This document shows, piece by piece, positions 1 through 12,463 of a DNA stretch of 64,000 nucleotides. Source of the stretch: Sipunculus nudus (Eukaryota > Annelida > Sipuncula > Golfingiida > Sipunculidae); the NCBI GenBank assembly GCA_026874595.1, contig CM049322.1, positions 21,021,400 to 21,085,399 of the forward strand. The letters are read 5' to 3'. Position numbers and translations under genes: made by a program. Below the pieces are notes generated by a model. The model saw nothing but the letters and a program-made list of their open reading frames with translations, was not told the DNA's origin and ran no database searches. Within the stretch, counting starts at the first letter, position 1; every line of letters begins with the position of its first letter.

Positions 1-27
1 CTGTCTTCAAACTGAATCTTTGTCTCA

Positions 28-30
<3 letters not shown>

Positions 31-62
<32 letters not shown>

Positions 63-66
63 TATA
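31..66. repeat. (TA)n microsatellite
   Basis: An alternating TA run near the left edge of the window. One of more than a dozen similar TA tracts in these 64 kb. Confidence 0.95.
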
Positions 67-182
67 TGCATATATAAGTCACGCATATTCCCTTACAAAT
101 GTTAAGGGATAAATTGAATTTCCACCCTTTTTACAAGTATAGAAGCAAATTCCAATCGCACATGTATTGCTAATATGCATAA

Positions 183-404
183 ATGCATCACTGTACTGGA
201 CAGTCGAGGAACAAAACGCTCGGTTCCCTCCGCTGGCCCCACGGGTTCGATCCCCGGCGTAGTTACTGTGGTGGCCCGCCAAAGGGTGATGGTCGTTTCT
301 GGGTCCTCCAGTGTGCTCCAGCTCTAAAGACTACCGAATTCACCATCAGGGCCACGTGCAAGTGCCATGCCTTAGTTGTTATAACAGTTGTGCAATCCAT
401 GTAA
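183..404 (+). repeat. tRNA-derived SINE-like element
   Basis: The segment is more GC-rich than its surroundings. It carries a clear RNA polymerase III B box (GGTTCGATCCC at about 244-254), then a GC-rich body and a terminal A run near 402-410. The A box is poorly preserved. B box, unrelated body and A-rich tail are what a tRNA-derived SINE looks like. The overlapping short frames on both strands are not thought to be coding. Confidence 0.55.
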
Positions 405-410
405 AAAAAA

Positions 411-860
411 GACAGTTTAGAATATAGATATGCTTTCTTAGGGGTCTGACCCGTGTACATTGGTAATAGAGTGGGTATATAGGTAATAAATAAAAAGGTG
501 CGATTGCATAAATCGTTATACATATGGGCTCATACATTGTGACATTGCAAATGACTCAAATGCTATGGTAATGCATGCACGAGTACAGTAACACTTCTTG
601 TATAACTCTACTTGTGAGTATCCAGGTCACCTTGTTTAAATTAGTTGCACTTCATAACGGGCCAATGCCGATATATAAAGGCCCCTTCCCGCAACGGTAC
701 ATTGAGGTCCATCTACCATTAACAGCGTACTAGACCAGTTGACATTCATAGGGGTTTAGTGAGCATACATGAAGGCCGTGTCTTTCAAACTGCCGTGGTA
801 TGATACCCTTGATCTACATCCCTTTTTAACAAGTTCATGCATATTAGCTCAGGGTCATCA
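411..860. other. No recognisable feature
   Basis: I see no exon, tRNA-like box or clear repeat here. It is ordinary AT-rich intergenic or intronic sequence. Confidence 0.5.
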
Positions 861-2330
861 AGACCCATAACTACCCCAAATTTGATGACAATCCATACAG
901 CCGTTCCTGAGGAATTTGCCAATTTGTGTGTATTTTGCATTATTTCTTATTTTTCTCAAACATGGCCTGTAATCCAGAGAATATAGGTCACAGTGACCTA
1001 ATTTCAGGTTTCTGAGGAGAACGTTTGAGGAACTCTCAGGATGCCAAAAAAAAAAGAAGATTCAAGGTACAGTGGAAATGATTTGGGTCCTGTTAACAGA
1101 CGACCGCATCTTTAAAGGTTTCAAAAATAGAGAAAAAAAAGAGTCCACGTGGCGCCACCAGCTTGCAGGAACTGATGAAACACTCCATGCTCAATATGCA
1201 TACAAAAAAAACATGATGATAAATGCATTAGTTCTTCAGATACTGTAGTTTTTTTTAATAAATGTTCAATTATTCTGGGGGTACTAACAAGCCTCATAGC
1301 TTGAAGAATTAGGGAAACAGATATCTTTTTTCAGGTTTCAAGGGAAACTTTTCATAGACCTCTCTGGATGTCAAGTTAGAAGATTCTAGGTACAGTGGTT
1401 ATGATTTGTGCCTTGTTAACAGACGACCGCGTATTTAGGTTTACAAAATATAGAAAAAATTGCTCAAATATTTGAAAAAAAACGGAGGTTGCGCAACCAT
1501 TCTGCAAGAACTGATAAATCACTCCATAATCAATAGGCAAACAAAGAATCATGGTGATCAATGCATTAGTTGTTCAGATACTGGAGCTTTTGTATCAATT
1601 TTTAATTATTCTGGTGGATACTTTCGAGCCTGTTAGCTAGGAGGATATAGGTAACAGATACCTATTTCCAGGTTTCTGAAGTGAACTTTTGAGGAACTCT
1701 CTGGACGTCAAGTTACAATATTCTAGGTCCAATGGATATGATTTGTGCCCTGCTTTGGTATCAATTTTTCGGTTAATCTAGTGGGTAATTATAAGCCCAA
1801 AAGCTCGTAGAATATGGGTAACAGAGACCTAATTTCAAGTTTCAAAGGAGACTTTTAATGGATCTCCCAAAATATCAAGTTAGAAGTTTCTAGGTCCAGT
1901 CGTTACGATTTTTGCCCTGTTAACGGACGACCGCATCTTTAAAGTTCTCAACAATGGAGAAAACAATGCGTAAAAAATTAACAAAAATCCAGGTGGAGCC
2001 ACTAGTCTGCAGGAACTAATATAACACTCCATGATCAATAGGCATGCAAAGAATCATGGTGATCAATGAATTAGTTGTTCATATACTGGAACTTTTGTAT
2101 AAAACTTTTAATTATTCTTGGGGTATTCTTGAGCTCCATAGCTGGGATGATTACGGTAACAGAGACCTAATTTCAGGTTTCAAAAGAGACTTTTCATGGA
2201 CCTCCCTGGTTGTCAAGTAAGAGGATTCTAGGTCCAGTGGTTACGATTTGTGCCCTGTTAACGGGCGGACAGAAAGACAGAAGGACAGACGGACAGACGG
2301 TTAGCTGAGCTAATATAACAATGTTTTTTT
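860..2330 (+). repeat. Diverged tandem repeat, unit about 330-350 bp
   Basis: The same landmarks recur in order: 'GGTAACAGAGACCTAATTTC', 'TTCTAGGTCCAGTGGTTA', 'CCTGTTAACGGACGACCGC', 'CACTCCATGATCAATAGGCA' and 'TTTAATTATTCTGGGGGTA'. The first recurs near 983, 1312, 1648, 1823 and 2153. The third copy is internally deleted. The array ends in a GGACAGAC-rich tail at about 2265-2300. A similar tail occurs at 42.66 kb, so this is a dispersed family that is locally tandem here. Confidence 0.8.
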
Positions 2331-4430
2331 CAGCCTCCCGTCTGAATATTACATGAACACAGTGGCCGCAGAGTTGTATAAAAAAAACAAGAAATAAAGG
2401 AACGATTACGCTATGTGCTATAACTTGTTCAGTCGGATATCAATTGTGTTACTACAATTACGTCGGTAATTTTATAAATAAAATTTTGAAACATGAAAAC
2501 TTATAACATACTTCATTCTTTTAATCGGACCGCTTAGACAAAACATACTTTGGATATAAAGGTAAACCTTTGCCTAGGGGTTACTATGTAAACTTTTAAA
2601 TAAATCTTTAAACTTATTCCGATACCTGACCTGTATTAGATAAATATAACCTCTTGAACCTTCTATACAACAAAGGCAGGGATCTAAGCGAGTAAAGGCT
2701 ATCCGTTTTCATTATATCCACGTGTTCAAAACATGAAAGGGTCAAACAAAATGGCTGCCGGTCCACTAAGGACATCTGGTGACAAATTAGACGAGAGTTG
2801 AAAAGGACAAGAGATGAATTTCACTTTTTTCCGACAATTACTAGGGAACTCACATCTTTTGCATATAAGCAGTTCACCATCTGCCATCATTTTGTTTTCA
2901 TGATTGTCAACTGAGACACTTGCACCTTGTTTGCCAAGAGGTAGTAGATAAACGAGCTAATGCATTTAACCAGAGGGGCTTTATACAAATTATTTAACAT
3001 AATTATTTTTACAGTTCATTTTAATAAGTAGCTAATGTCCAAAGACACATACATCCTACAAGCAATGCGCATGAAAAGGTGACTTAAGGTGCCTGGATAA
3101 ATCGATCCCTTTGATAAGAGCATACCTCATATTCTCCGGCCATATCACAGCTCATAAAAGCTCGGTGGCATTAACGAAAATGAAACCCACATTGCGTTTT
3201 TGTCCTCATATATTTCCAAAGCCTATCGCCTGCTAGTTCCCATATGATAAACCTTACAGCCAGCTAGCATATATCATGGGCGACATAAACTCGGAAGAAA
3301 TTTTCTGTATTAGGACTAGATGCAAAGGGTAAACTAAATCCAGAAAAAAATATAAGTTGCCATAATATTTAGGATAATTAGAAGAAAACTCCTCGTCCAA
3401 AGCTTAAATATGCCGATATATGTAATGGCCATATTTGTCTTCACATAAAGCTTCGGCGTGAGTATACCTTTTAAGTATACTTCGCTTGTCTTTGACACGG
3501 TAAAATGGCATCGCATGGATGCAATTTTAAAGTAAATGTGGTGAGGTTTGCCATGCTCTTGGTTTACATCCCAATTCAGGTTTAGACTCGCCGTTTTCTT
3601 AAGATGTCGGGGAACCGGGATATTTATTTTGTCTTTACACCAAGGTAACACTATACTATATCGCATCCTATCACATCGCGAATCAATGTAAGCACCTGTT
3701 TTTATTTTCTGGGCGGGCCAGTGCTACCTGTTCTACTGGTGTAGTTTACTTGTCTTTTGTGGAAGAATATATCAGGTATGAATGGGATAAAATTCAAATG
3801 GTAAAGCAAAGAGTCTTACCTAACCGCCAGCAGAATCAGTCGTGTAAACTATTTGATTGATGTGTCCCCGTTATATTTTCTGCATTAAGTGAGAAAACTT
3901 GACACAAGCCACGTTACTTTATTTAAATAAAAAAATTTATTAAATATAGTAAAATGGATATTGACTCTGCTTGTCTGAATATCTACACTATTGCACACAT
4001 TATTTTAGACTGGCAAGAAGGCCTCTTACATGGAAGATCGCAGCGCAAGACCCGCCGCTTAAGGCAAACTATTGCATCAAACTTGACAGAAAATGTTTAA
4101 TAAACATGTTATCAAGCGCGCATTCTCACTATCGGTATGAAATAGCCAAGCATTGCCTTTCATTACGCACACAGTGTTTCAAAGCCAACATAACTGGAAT
4201 GCAAATATGACAAAAATGCAAACATAGATTCACAATGTTATTTATTCTTCAAAACATTATCAATGCTTTTCCACCGCCTTGCTATCCAGGCAAGTTAAAT
4301 ATTTGTGATTAATTATACTCCATATTATTCGCGTACCTTAATTTTCTTAGTATTCTAATATGCTTATCATTGTCATAATAACACATCTGTGTTGTAGTGT
4401 TACGGGGTGATATAAAAGCGGACCGAACTG
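2331..4430. other. AT-rich non-coding stretch
   Basis: I found no splice-bounded exon or domain signature. A minus-strand open frame of 110 codons at 3334-3666 has no recognisable motif and no convincing splice sites, so I do not call it a gene. Confidence 0.45.
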
Positions 4431-4452
4431 CCTCGCTAGTGAAGCATGCTTT

Positions 4453-4520
4453 TCTAGCAAAGCGGTTGGTACACCGGACTTGTGCGCCATCGACATTGGT
4501 TCGAATCCCGAATCGGCCCA
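4453..4520 (+). repeat. tRNA-like sequence (SINE head or tRNA pseudogene)
   Basis: An A-box-like 'TAGCAAAGCGGTTGGTACA' is followed at tRNA spacing by a B box 'GGTTCGAATCCC'. The anticodon arm region contains CTTGTG. The acceptor and anticodon stems do not pair well, so this is more likely a SINE head or a decayed tRNA-like copy than a functional tRNA. Confidence 0.55.
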
Positions 4521-4962
4521 ATATTTTCCCCTGAATAATTTGTCTTCGTTAAAAAAATTAGATATTATGAAAATTGGTTGCCGTAATTGTAATTGTAATG
4601 GGACAAAGTCGTGTTAATGGTGATTGTAGTAGGACAGTGATAATTAGTGTCATTAACAACTGAACTTGTAAACGTTTCTGTAATGGTTCAGACAAGGCTT
4701 GATCCATGTTAAAAGTTCTATTCCACTCAGACTAGATCCAGAAGAAAGTGCTCAGGATACAAACAGCCAACAACACCGATGCGTACTTCGCCGCTCCTGG
4801 GGAATTATCAAGATTATAATACATTATTATGATTTATTATTACATATGATACTAAATTGTAAGAGTTAAAGCTTCAATCCATTTATATCTTCATTAAATT
4901 TATATTACAAATCTTAGTACATGTTAAAACAGTCAATCAGTAGACGATATGCAAAAATGTTG

Positions 4963-5148
4963 TACAGTAGAACCTGTCTGAAAGACCACCTGTCTGGTAA
5001 GACCCCTTGCTATTAACACCACCCTTGAGTCAAGCAAATACATAACATTCACATTGGTTAACACCGACCTGTCTCATAAGACCATCTATGAATTAAGACC
5101 ATGTTTGGCCGGTCCCACGGGTTGTCTTATTTCACAGGTTTTACTGTA
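4963..5148. mobile_element. Pogo/Tigger-like MITE with TA ends
   Basis: The element starts with TACAGTAGAACCTGT (4963-4977) and ends with ACAGGTTTTACTGTA (5134-5148). These are 15-bp terminal inverted repeats with one mismatch. Both ends carry the TA dinucleotide typical of Tc1/mariner-superfamily insertion. At 186 bp it has no coding capacity. The terminal CAGTARAACCT resembles pogo/Tigger ends; that family assignment is from memory. Confidence 0.75.
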
Positions 5149-5521
5149 TTTACATTTATAGCTTTCCTCTATTATTGTATTATGGAATATTATGAGCAAA
5201 CATCGTAAATAATGTCAGATACTTACCCCCTGATGTATCCGGAGGGGTTTTGGACATTTGCATTTCGGCACTATATTAAAGGGAAATTTTATCTCATCAC
5301 ATAACTTCATATTCATGGATCCGTGTAATTATTTGAAAAGAAGCACACACATGCACAAATATAACCTTGATTGAGTCATTTGAATGGCAGTTCATATTAC
5401 GATTTAAACCTCATTATCCTTGACTTTTATGTAGTATACACAATATTAGAGATGAAACAATGACATATATCATAGTAAAATATATAAATTTTCCTGAAAA
5501 GTCTGTTTACAAATCAATCCA

Positions 5522-5550
5522 CTAACCTTCCTTCTTATGCTCAGGGCACT
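5522..5550 (-). CDS. Lipocalin exon 10: last exon and stop
   Basis: Acceptor TTTCCTTTCAG|AG in phase 1. It encodes E-CPEHKKEG followed by TAG at 5522-5524. The ECPE tail mirrors the NCP-type C-terminus of ApoD and supplies the sixth Cys of domain 2. I saw no clear AATAAA just downstream, so the 3' end of the transcript is undefined. Confidence 0.7.
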
Positions 5551-7098
5551 CTGAAAGGAAATAAGTGATATATTAATGCTCAAAATACAGTCTTGCATAC
5601 TAAAACAAACGTACAATTATTCAAGTCATTTGTTTGAATATGTTGAAATTGTGGGTTATTTTTTTTTTTTTTTGTTAACAAGTGGCCAATGGTCATGACG
5701 CAATCCGACGTAAAACTAAATGTCATAGGACATAAATGTAGGTCACGATGACCTAAGTCAGGGTTTACCATATGCAATGTTAAAAGTGTTATAACGATGT
5801 CAATAATTCATTTGAATACATATACTCATTTGATTCGGATGTGAGGAAAAACAGTTCACCTTGGCTACATGCACATTTGTAATGTACCTATATATTGCTA
5901 TCAACGACCCCACAGCTCAAATTACATTAGCTTAGTATACTCAAACTTATAATGCTGATAGCCAAATAGGTGTAGACGAGACGAATTCTTTATAAAAATT
6001 ATCAGCAAATTTAGTGTTTTTGTGAAAACCTTGAAGAGTAAGAAGAGTCTGTTCAGGGTGAACAAAAATCGTGTTTTGGCCAATTAAAAATAAGTTAAAG
6101 TGACACAATGTTTGGTTGCAAGATCTCCCTAGTACCTCCCTTGGTGTAAAGATAGAAGTTGGTTCATTTGGCAGATAGAATTTTATTGATAAAGGGAAAG
6201 CTTGTAGTTGTTATGTCAATATAGTCACCGTGATAGATGGCAGGCGGGAACAAGTATTCAGTTGTTGGACCGCAGAGATACTTCAATGCCCGTTTTGCTT
6301 TTGTCAGTGTGACTGGTGACATAATCGGCGTTCTGGTCCAGACCTGGACGGTCGGGTTGTGGCATGTGTCCTTCAGAGGATCCAGGCAGAACCACATAAT
6401 CACGTAACTCGTGTAGTCTGTTTCAACGACGAAGCCGGTAGTACCTAGTGCAAAATAATGCAGGAATGAAATACAGAAGACTTTCATAAATGAAAAATGG
6501 ATTATCATGACGATAAATGAATCATCATATAAAATCATCATATTATTATATATGCGTATGTGGATTTTGTTATCGTACTTTATATTCCTGTAGTCTAATC
6601 GTCTAATATGTTAATTTAAAACTTATCAAATGTTAACACTATTGCTCAGTAAATTATAACGACAGAGCATTTTTCGGCAGTTGAAAATGAAAAACTCGAT
6701 TCAAATTATGCAACGTATACATTAGAACCTATAGACATTTTGCGTGGAGGTCCAGATAGTAAAATAATTCTTCTTTAATTCTTTAAAGGTATGGTGCTGG
6801 TTCTTTTTTCATAATTGTCATATTACCTTTCCGAGGCACTGACAGGTATTTGTCCCAAATAAACAAAATGACTTAAACGTTATCGGCAAATGTTGAAGCA
6901 TCCTTTGGCATGCGGACTATGATTACATCTGACACATATAACGTTAAGACTTAGAATGGGTCATTTGCATATTTAGTCAAATCTCGCCTGTCGACCACCC
7001 CTCTGACGAGTATCCTCTAGGAGACCACTTAGTTTGGAACTAACTTACTAACACGACCACTTTGGATGGTACTGCAAGTGTTCTTAGTGGTGAGATGT

Positions 7099-7141
<43 letters not shown>

Positions 7142-10100
7142 TGAGATAATATATTTGTCAGCAACAATTGAATGATATCAACGGATGGTTCAAGATATCG
7201 CTGAGAACTAAATGTGTCAATGTGTCAATGTAAGACTCTTCTCAGCTGCACACTATATGAATCTAATATTTGAGCTTGTTTGATCTACCTGCAGCTTTTT
7301 AAATTACCTATACTACCCAGCGAGAGAGAGATATGTTTCAAAGGTACCGTTATTGTAAGTTCCATATTGTATAATCTTTCCGTTCACTGCTGTTGTTGTG
7401 ACGGTCGCTGGTGGCAATTTATAACAACCGCCGGAATTTCTGAAGAAGAAACAATGTAAATAGGTGTATGCGATGAAATATGACTAATTATAATTTGTAA
7501 TATCTGATCAGTGAAACAATTCATTCGGGTATCAAAATGAATAAATATTGCTTTTTATAATGTTAACGTCCTTAAACTTGTTTAATAGAACAATACTCAC
7601 ATGCTGTTCCGCATGTTGAAATCATGCTATTTTTTCCATTTTGAAATTATTTATTAATTTTTAAACTATAAACTAAGTTTAATTATAGTAACATTTTAGT
7701 TTTACTTACGCATAGTCATATTTGACATGGCTGACGTCACCCTTTTCGCTCTACATGAGCAGTTAGGCCTAACATATCTTCTTCATCCGGGCCACGTTCT
7801 TCAGTGAAATACCATGCCATTAAATGCCACTGTCCCATAGACTGCAAAACATATTCAAACAACGAGAGAAACGTTGCAAACTAGTCTTACAAAACAACCA
7901 AATGGGCTGATAAATTTTATCTCGAAAAGTGCATTGGTCGGTTTGTATTTCATATTTATCGTAACACTACTGTTACTTGGGACAAACATAGAATAACACA
8001 TTAAAAGATGATTTGATGGTGCTGCCACGATCACAAAGTATATCATTATCCGAAAACAAGGCATGTTTGTACTATTTTACAGCATGAGATATATACCTGC
8101 ATTCCGTAAATCCAGTAATTTTGTAATACATCGGCAAGATCGCTGAAACAATCACATCGCCAATAAAATTTTTCTGTTATAAATTATTGACAGAACATGC
8201 CTACTGCGCTGCATTTGTTCAGGGAAGTAGCCTTTACCCAGATCATAAAGATGGTGCTTAAAGAAATACAAAGTATAAAAGTATCAACCTCTGAAAAGAA
8301 TAAAAAAGGTAAAAATATAAATCTTGCCTGAGAAAAAAGTATGTTATTTAAAAAAAAAGTGGCAGTACTGTTTGAGCATGTATGTGAATAGTAGTCACTG
8401 TGTAGGTTCATGACATAAAGGAAAAAGGAGACATTTATGGACACGTTCTTACATCATGGTAATTATAATGGCATTATACCTGAGGTTTTGTGATCCGAGG
8501 TCATTCCAGTGTTTCTTGATGATACACAAGCAGCTGATAATGGTTATTTTATAAACTTTCAGTTATGGTTTAAACATATAATCGAATGAAAGGTAGGATT
8601 TCTGGGAGATACTTAATAGTGTAAGATTAAGACAGGGAAATGCAGTTTACTTGGCATTGTATAGAACCGTATGAACGCGTCCTTATTCTGAAGCCAAATG
8701 AACATATATGGTTATAACAGGAACATATCACGTTTTTCATTACATATAAGATGTTTCCAATCGCCAAGCGATAACTGGATGCCCTTTCCCCGACACCGCT
8801 ATTGGGCGATAATGCGGGATATGGTATTGCGTGCGCGGCCTTGAACTTTAGGTCAAGGTCAAACATGATTATCAAGTGCAAATCGGGCATCTTTACTAAT
8901 ATCGTACCCAAAGGTTCATTTTCTGAGAATCAGTCATATTTGAGATTTAGCGCAAACACGGACAGGGGTTCGTGATATATGGTTTTGCACTTTGGGAACC
9001 TAAGAAAATGAAACCACAAAACATATTCCCGCAATTATACGTGTAAAAGTTAACGCATCAATCCCTATAAGTCTTCCCTGTTTAGGTACTGAAACCAAAC
9101 GTGAGCGAACCACTTGCCTCCCACAACACATTTAATTGTCCGTCAGTTTTTCCTTCATTTAAGGGAGCAGTTAGTATGAAAATATTTCTGTCCCTTAAAT
9201 GGTAGTTAAGATTGAAAGTCGGAGTAAAACAGTTCTACAGATAAACATTATGCATAAGTGCTGGATTGATGATATCCAAATGTTAGGCTGATACGAAAAT
9301 GTGCAGTGAAATTTATGTAAAAGGATTTAGTAACGAGAGACATGAGGTGCTTTAGGCAAGATTTTTTACGACTTATAATTAATATTAATACTTGCCTTAT
9401 TCTCATTAAAACGGCGGCAATGCAAAATGCCGTAATGCAGAAAAGACTCAACATTTACAACATTCACTGTAGTGAGTTTTTTTCACTTATCGCACTTTAT
9501 GAATTTGTTACTGATAATCATTATAAAAAATATAACTTGCCTTCAGCGGTTCGAACCGATTGAAGTATGGGATGTATTTTGGATCACAGGTTTGTTCTGA
9601 AATTATTTGCCATTAACACAAATAATAATACAGAAAAAACGTAAAGAGGCAAGTAGTATATTTAAAATTTATATATATAGCATATGCTAGTATTTGACAA
9701 AATCTCTTGAGGTAATTAGGAATATAATATAGAATTGTTTGTATATATTTTTTAGTGATACTAATGTATTTCCTGTAACTCAGATAGCTTAGTTTTATTG
9801 TGTTAAATCCGTCTTACGATTAATTGATATAATCAGTATGTAGTCGCTATACAATTATTCATTTCGTTAGTTTCAGATGCACGGTACTTGATATTATCTT
9901 AAAAAATTGACATGGTATTTTGTCCTAATAAATCCATTTGATTAAATATTAAATAACAGGTATAACAGTTTGATTCAAATGCAAAAATCAACCAAAAAAC
10001 AAAAAAAAAAACTCACGGATTGGTTCTTCTTGAAGGCAATCTGCAATCGTAAGAATAATTATCGATCGATGTATTAAACATCATACGTATCTGTATACAG

Positions 10101-12185
10101 CGTACATGGACCTACAACAATATTTCTATGAACTGAAGACGCATATATCAAGACGTTTATAAGAGGGCTTCTTGACAATCGTTTATTGTATTTTATTGTA
10201 TTCTATTATTTAAACTGAAATTACCTACAAAGTTTTAACTGTATAAGGGAATGAAACATATATTTTCTCATAACTGATACAAATTAAACTTACTTCCAAA
10301 CCCAACTGTTTTGAAGTTGTATGTTACTTCCGGCAGACAGAGACTTTCCATATGTTTACTGATTAGAGATTCATCGGATGCTGAAAGTGTTGGATTTCTG
10401 CTCCATACATCCACAAAGGGATTTTCACATTTTCCATCATTCAGGCCAGTGACAGGACACATGTACCTAATCCCAACTCCTGTGTAGGACCCCGCGGCAA
10501 TGTACATTTTTCCACCTGCAGAGCAAAACTCAGATAACGAATTTCTAACTCCGGAGGAATTTATAAAATGAAAAATAAGAGGTACTTGTAATACATTGTG
10601 CCACATTTTTTATCACTGTATTATGGGTTTTTTGCCACGTAATGCTTCTGAGGAGTTAAAGGTAGAGGTTGACTTTAATCAAAGTCTTCAATAAGCGCTT
10701 CCCCGGAACTTTAGAATATTAGTGTTAATTATTACGTACCGTACAATAGAACCTGTGAAGGGCAAGCCGTTATCTAAAATTTGCACTGGATCTCTTCTAA
10801 ATAATTAAATTTTATATAATTGATGGCCTTAAGATATTTTTTTATAATATCTGTAGAACAAGCGCCTTATTACTAATTGCTCCCAGGGTTCCCTTAAGCT
10901 CAAGTTACTCTGTGGAACCAAGATCATGGTCTTTATTGTCTACGCATGGTCGTTCCAAACAATGGAGACTACATTCTTGCAGTTCCATACACATATGGTG
11001 TCGCTCAAAATATATCAATTTTTCACCTGTCAGGTGATTGAAAGATTGATTACCTAACTGCCACTGCTCTGTCCATAATTATTCATTTAATGAATGTACG
11101 GTTTTAAGGTCACGTTTAGTTTATGGTTAGGTCAATTGGTCATTGTATTCCTATCTAGCCTAGTGCGTCCATTATTTGGCTTCTCCAGGGTACATTATTG
11201 GTTCTTGTTTTCTAGGACATACATGCAAGCAATCAACATTTTGAAATCTGCTAGAACTGACTAATCTGTGGTAATACAATAAACATGAAAAATATCCTAT
11301 CCGGGCTACTCACGGTATTCATCATGCATGTAAATCTTATGCCCTTTCTTGTCAGCTGGATATATTTCATGTTTGTATGTAACGACATCGCCACACTCTC
11401 CATTCGGAAGTCTGAAAAAATAACCATACATTACAACCCTCTTTTGTATATAAATTATATATGCATCAAAGAAATGTAATGTTTCCTATTTAGAGGTAAA
11501 ACATTACTTTAGTAGTAGTTTTCATGCAATATTTAATAGTAGAAACTGCATTTGTTCACGTTCAAAAAGATAAATAAAAGTTAGTTCAATTGCAGATCTT
11601 TCTTCCGTAAACATTTGATAAAATTCATATTTCAAATTTATTTCAGTAAATGCTTATATAAGGATGAGATATTGGCACAAATTGGGCCAACATTATAATT
11701 TTAATTCGTTTGTTTAATTCAAAAGCAAATTAAATCATGATCATGGTAAATAAATTGATGGTTATCTAAACGGAGTTTCTGCGATATCAATAGTACTTTA
11801 GCTTTTATATATGATAACCTGTAATTATATCTTAAAGAGTTATAGCGAATTCAATCCTGGGAAAAGATATTAAAATGTGTCAAAGTAGTAATCACATACA
11901 GGTGGGTAATATTGGCGAAGAGCTCTCCATTTTCTTCAGACGCGTCCATAATTGCACCGCTCCATTCATCGTTTTCTGTATTTAGTCGGCTGTGACCATA
12001 CCAGCGGCCAACAGCCTAGGAAGATAAAACATTATAAGCATGTTTTACCTATTTTCTTGCTTCGGAGCTTAAGATGGATATTAGCCAGATTTCATTGTGA
12101 CATATAATTGGAAAAATTTTTAAATAAATTTGGTTGCATTTGCAAGAAAATCAAGAAAAGAGTGCGAAAGGTGAATGGCAGATTT

Positions 12186-12232
<47 letters not shown>

Positions 12233-12412
12233 CTATGAATGAAAAGGGGGTTTTTGTTTCTGTTAAGAAACTATGTATGATGGATTTTCGACCTGTGTTC
12301 AATGCATTGTTGATGTCTTTGTCACTGTCGAGCATAATTGTATATTTACTCATTATTTTAACTTTTTTTACTTCCTATCTTGTTTCTTAATTTAAATTGA
12401 CATACAAAAAGA

Positions 12413-12463
<51 letters not shown>

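Noticed and set aside
8106-8540. Two minus-strand segments with acceptor and donor signals (8487-8540 and 8106-8143) as extra lipocalin exons.
   Set aside because: A frame can be threaded through them into exon 7, but their sequence is not lipocalin-like and exon 6 already joins exon 7 with the expected family sequence. They remain possible alternative exons only.
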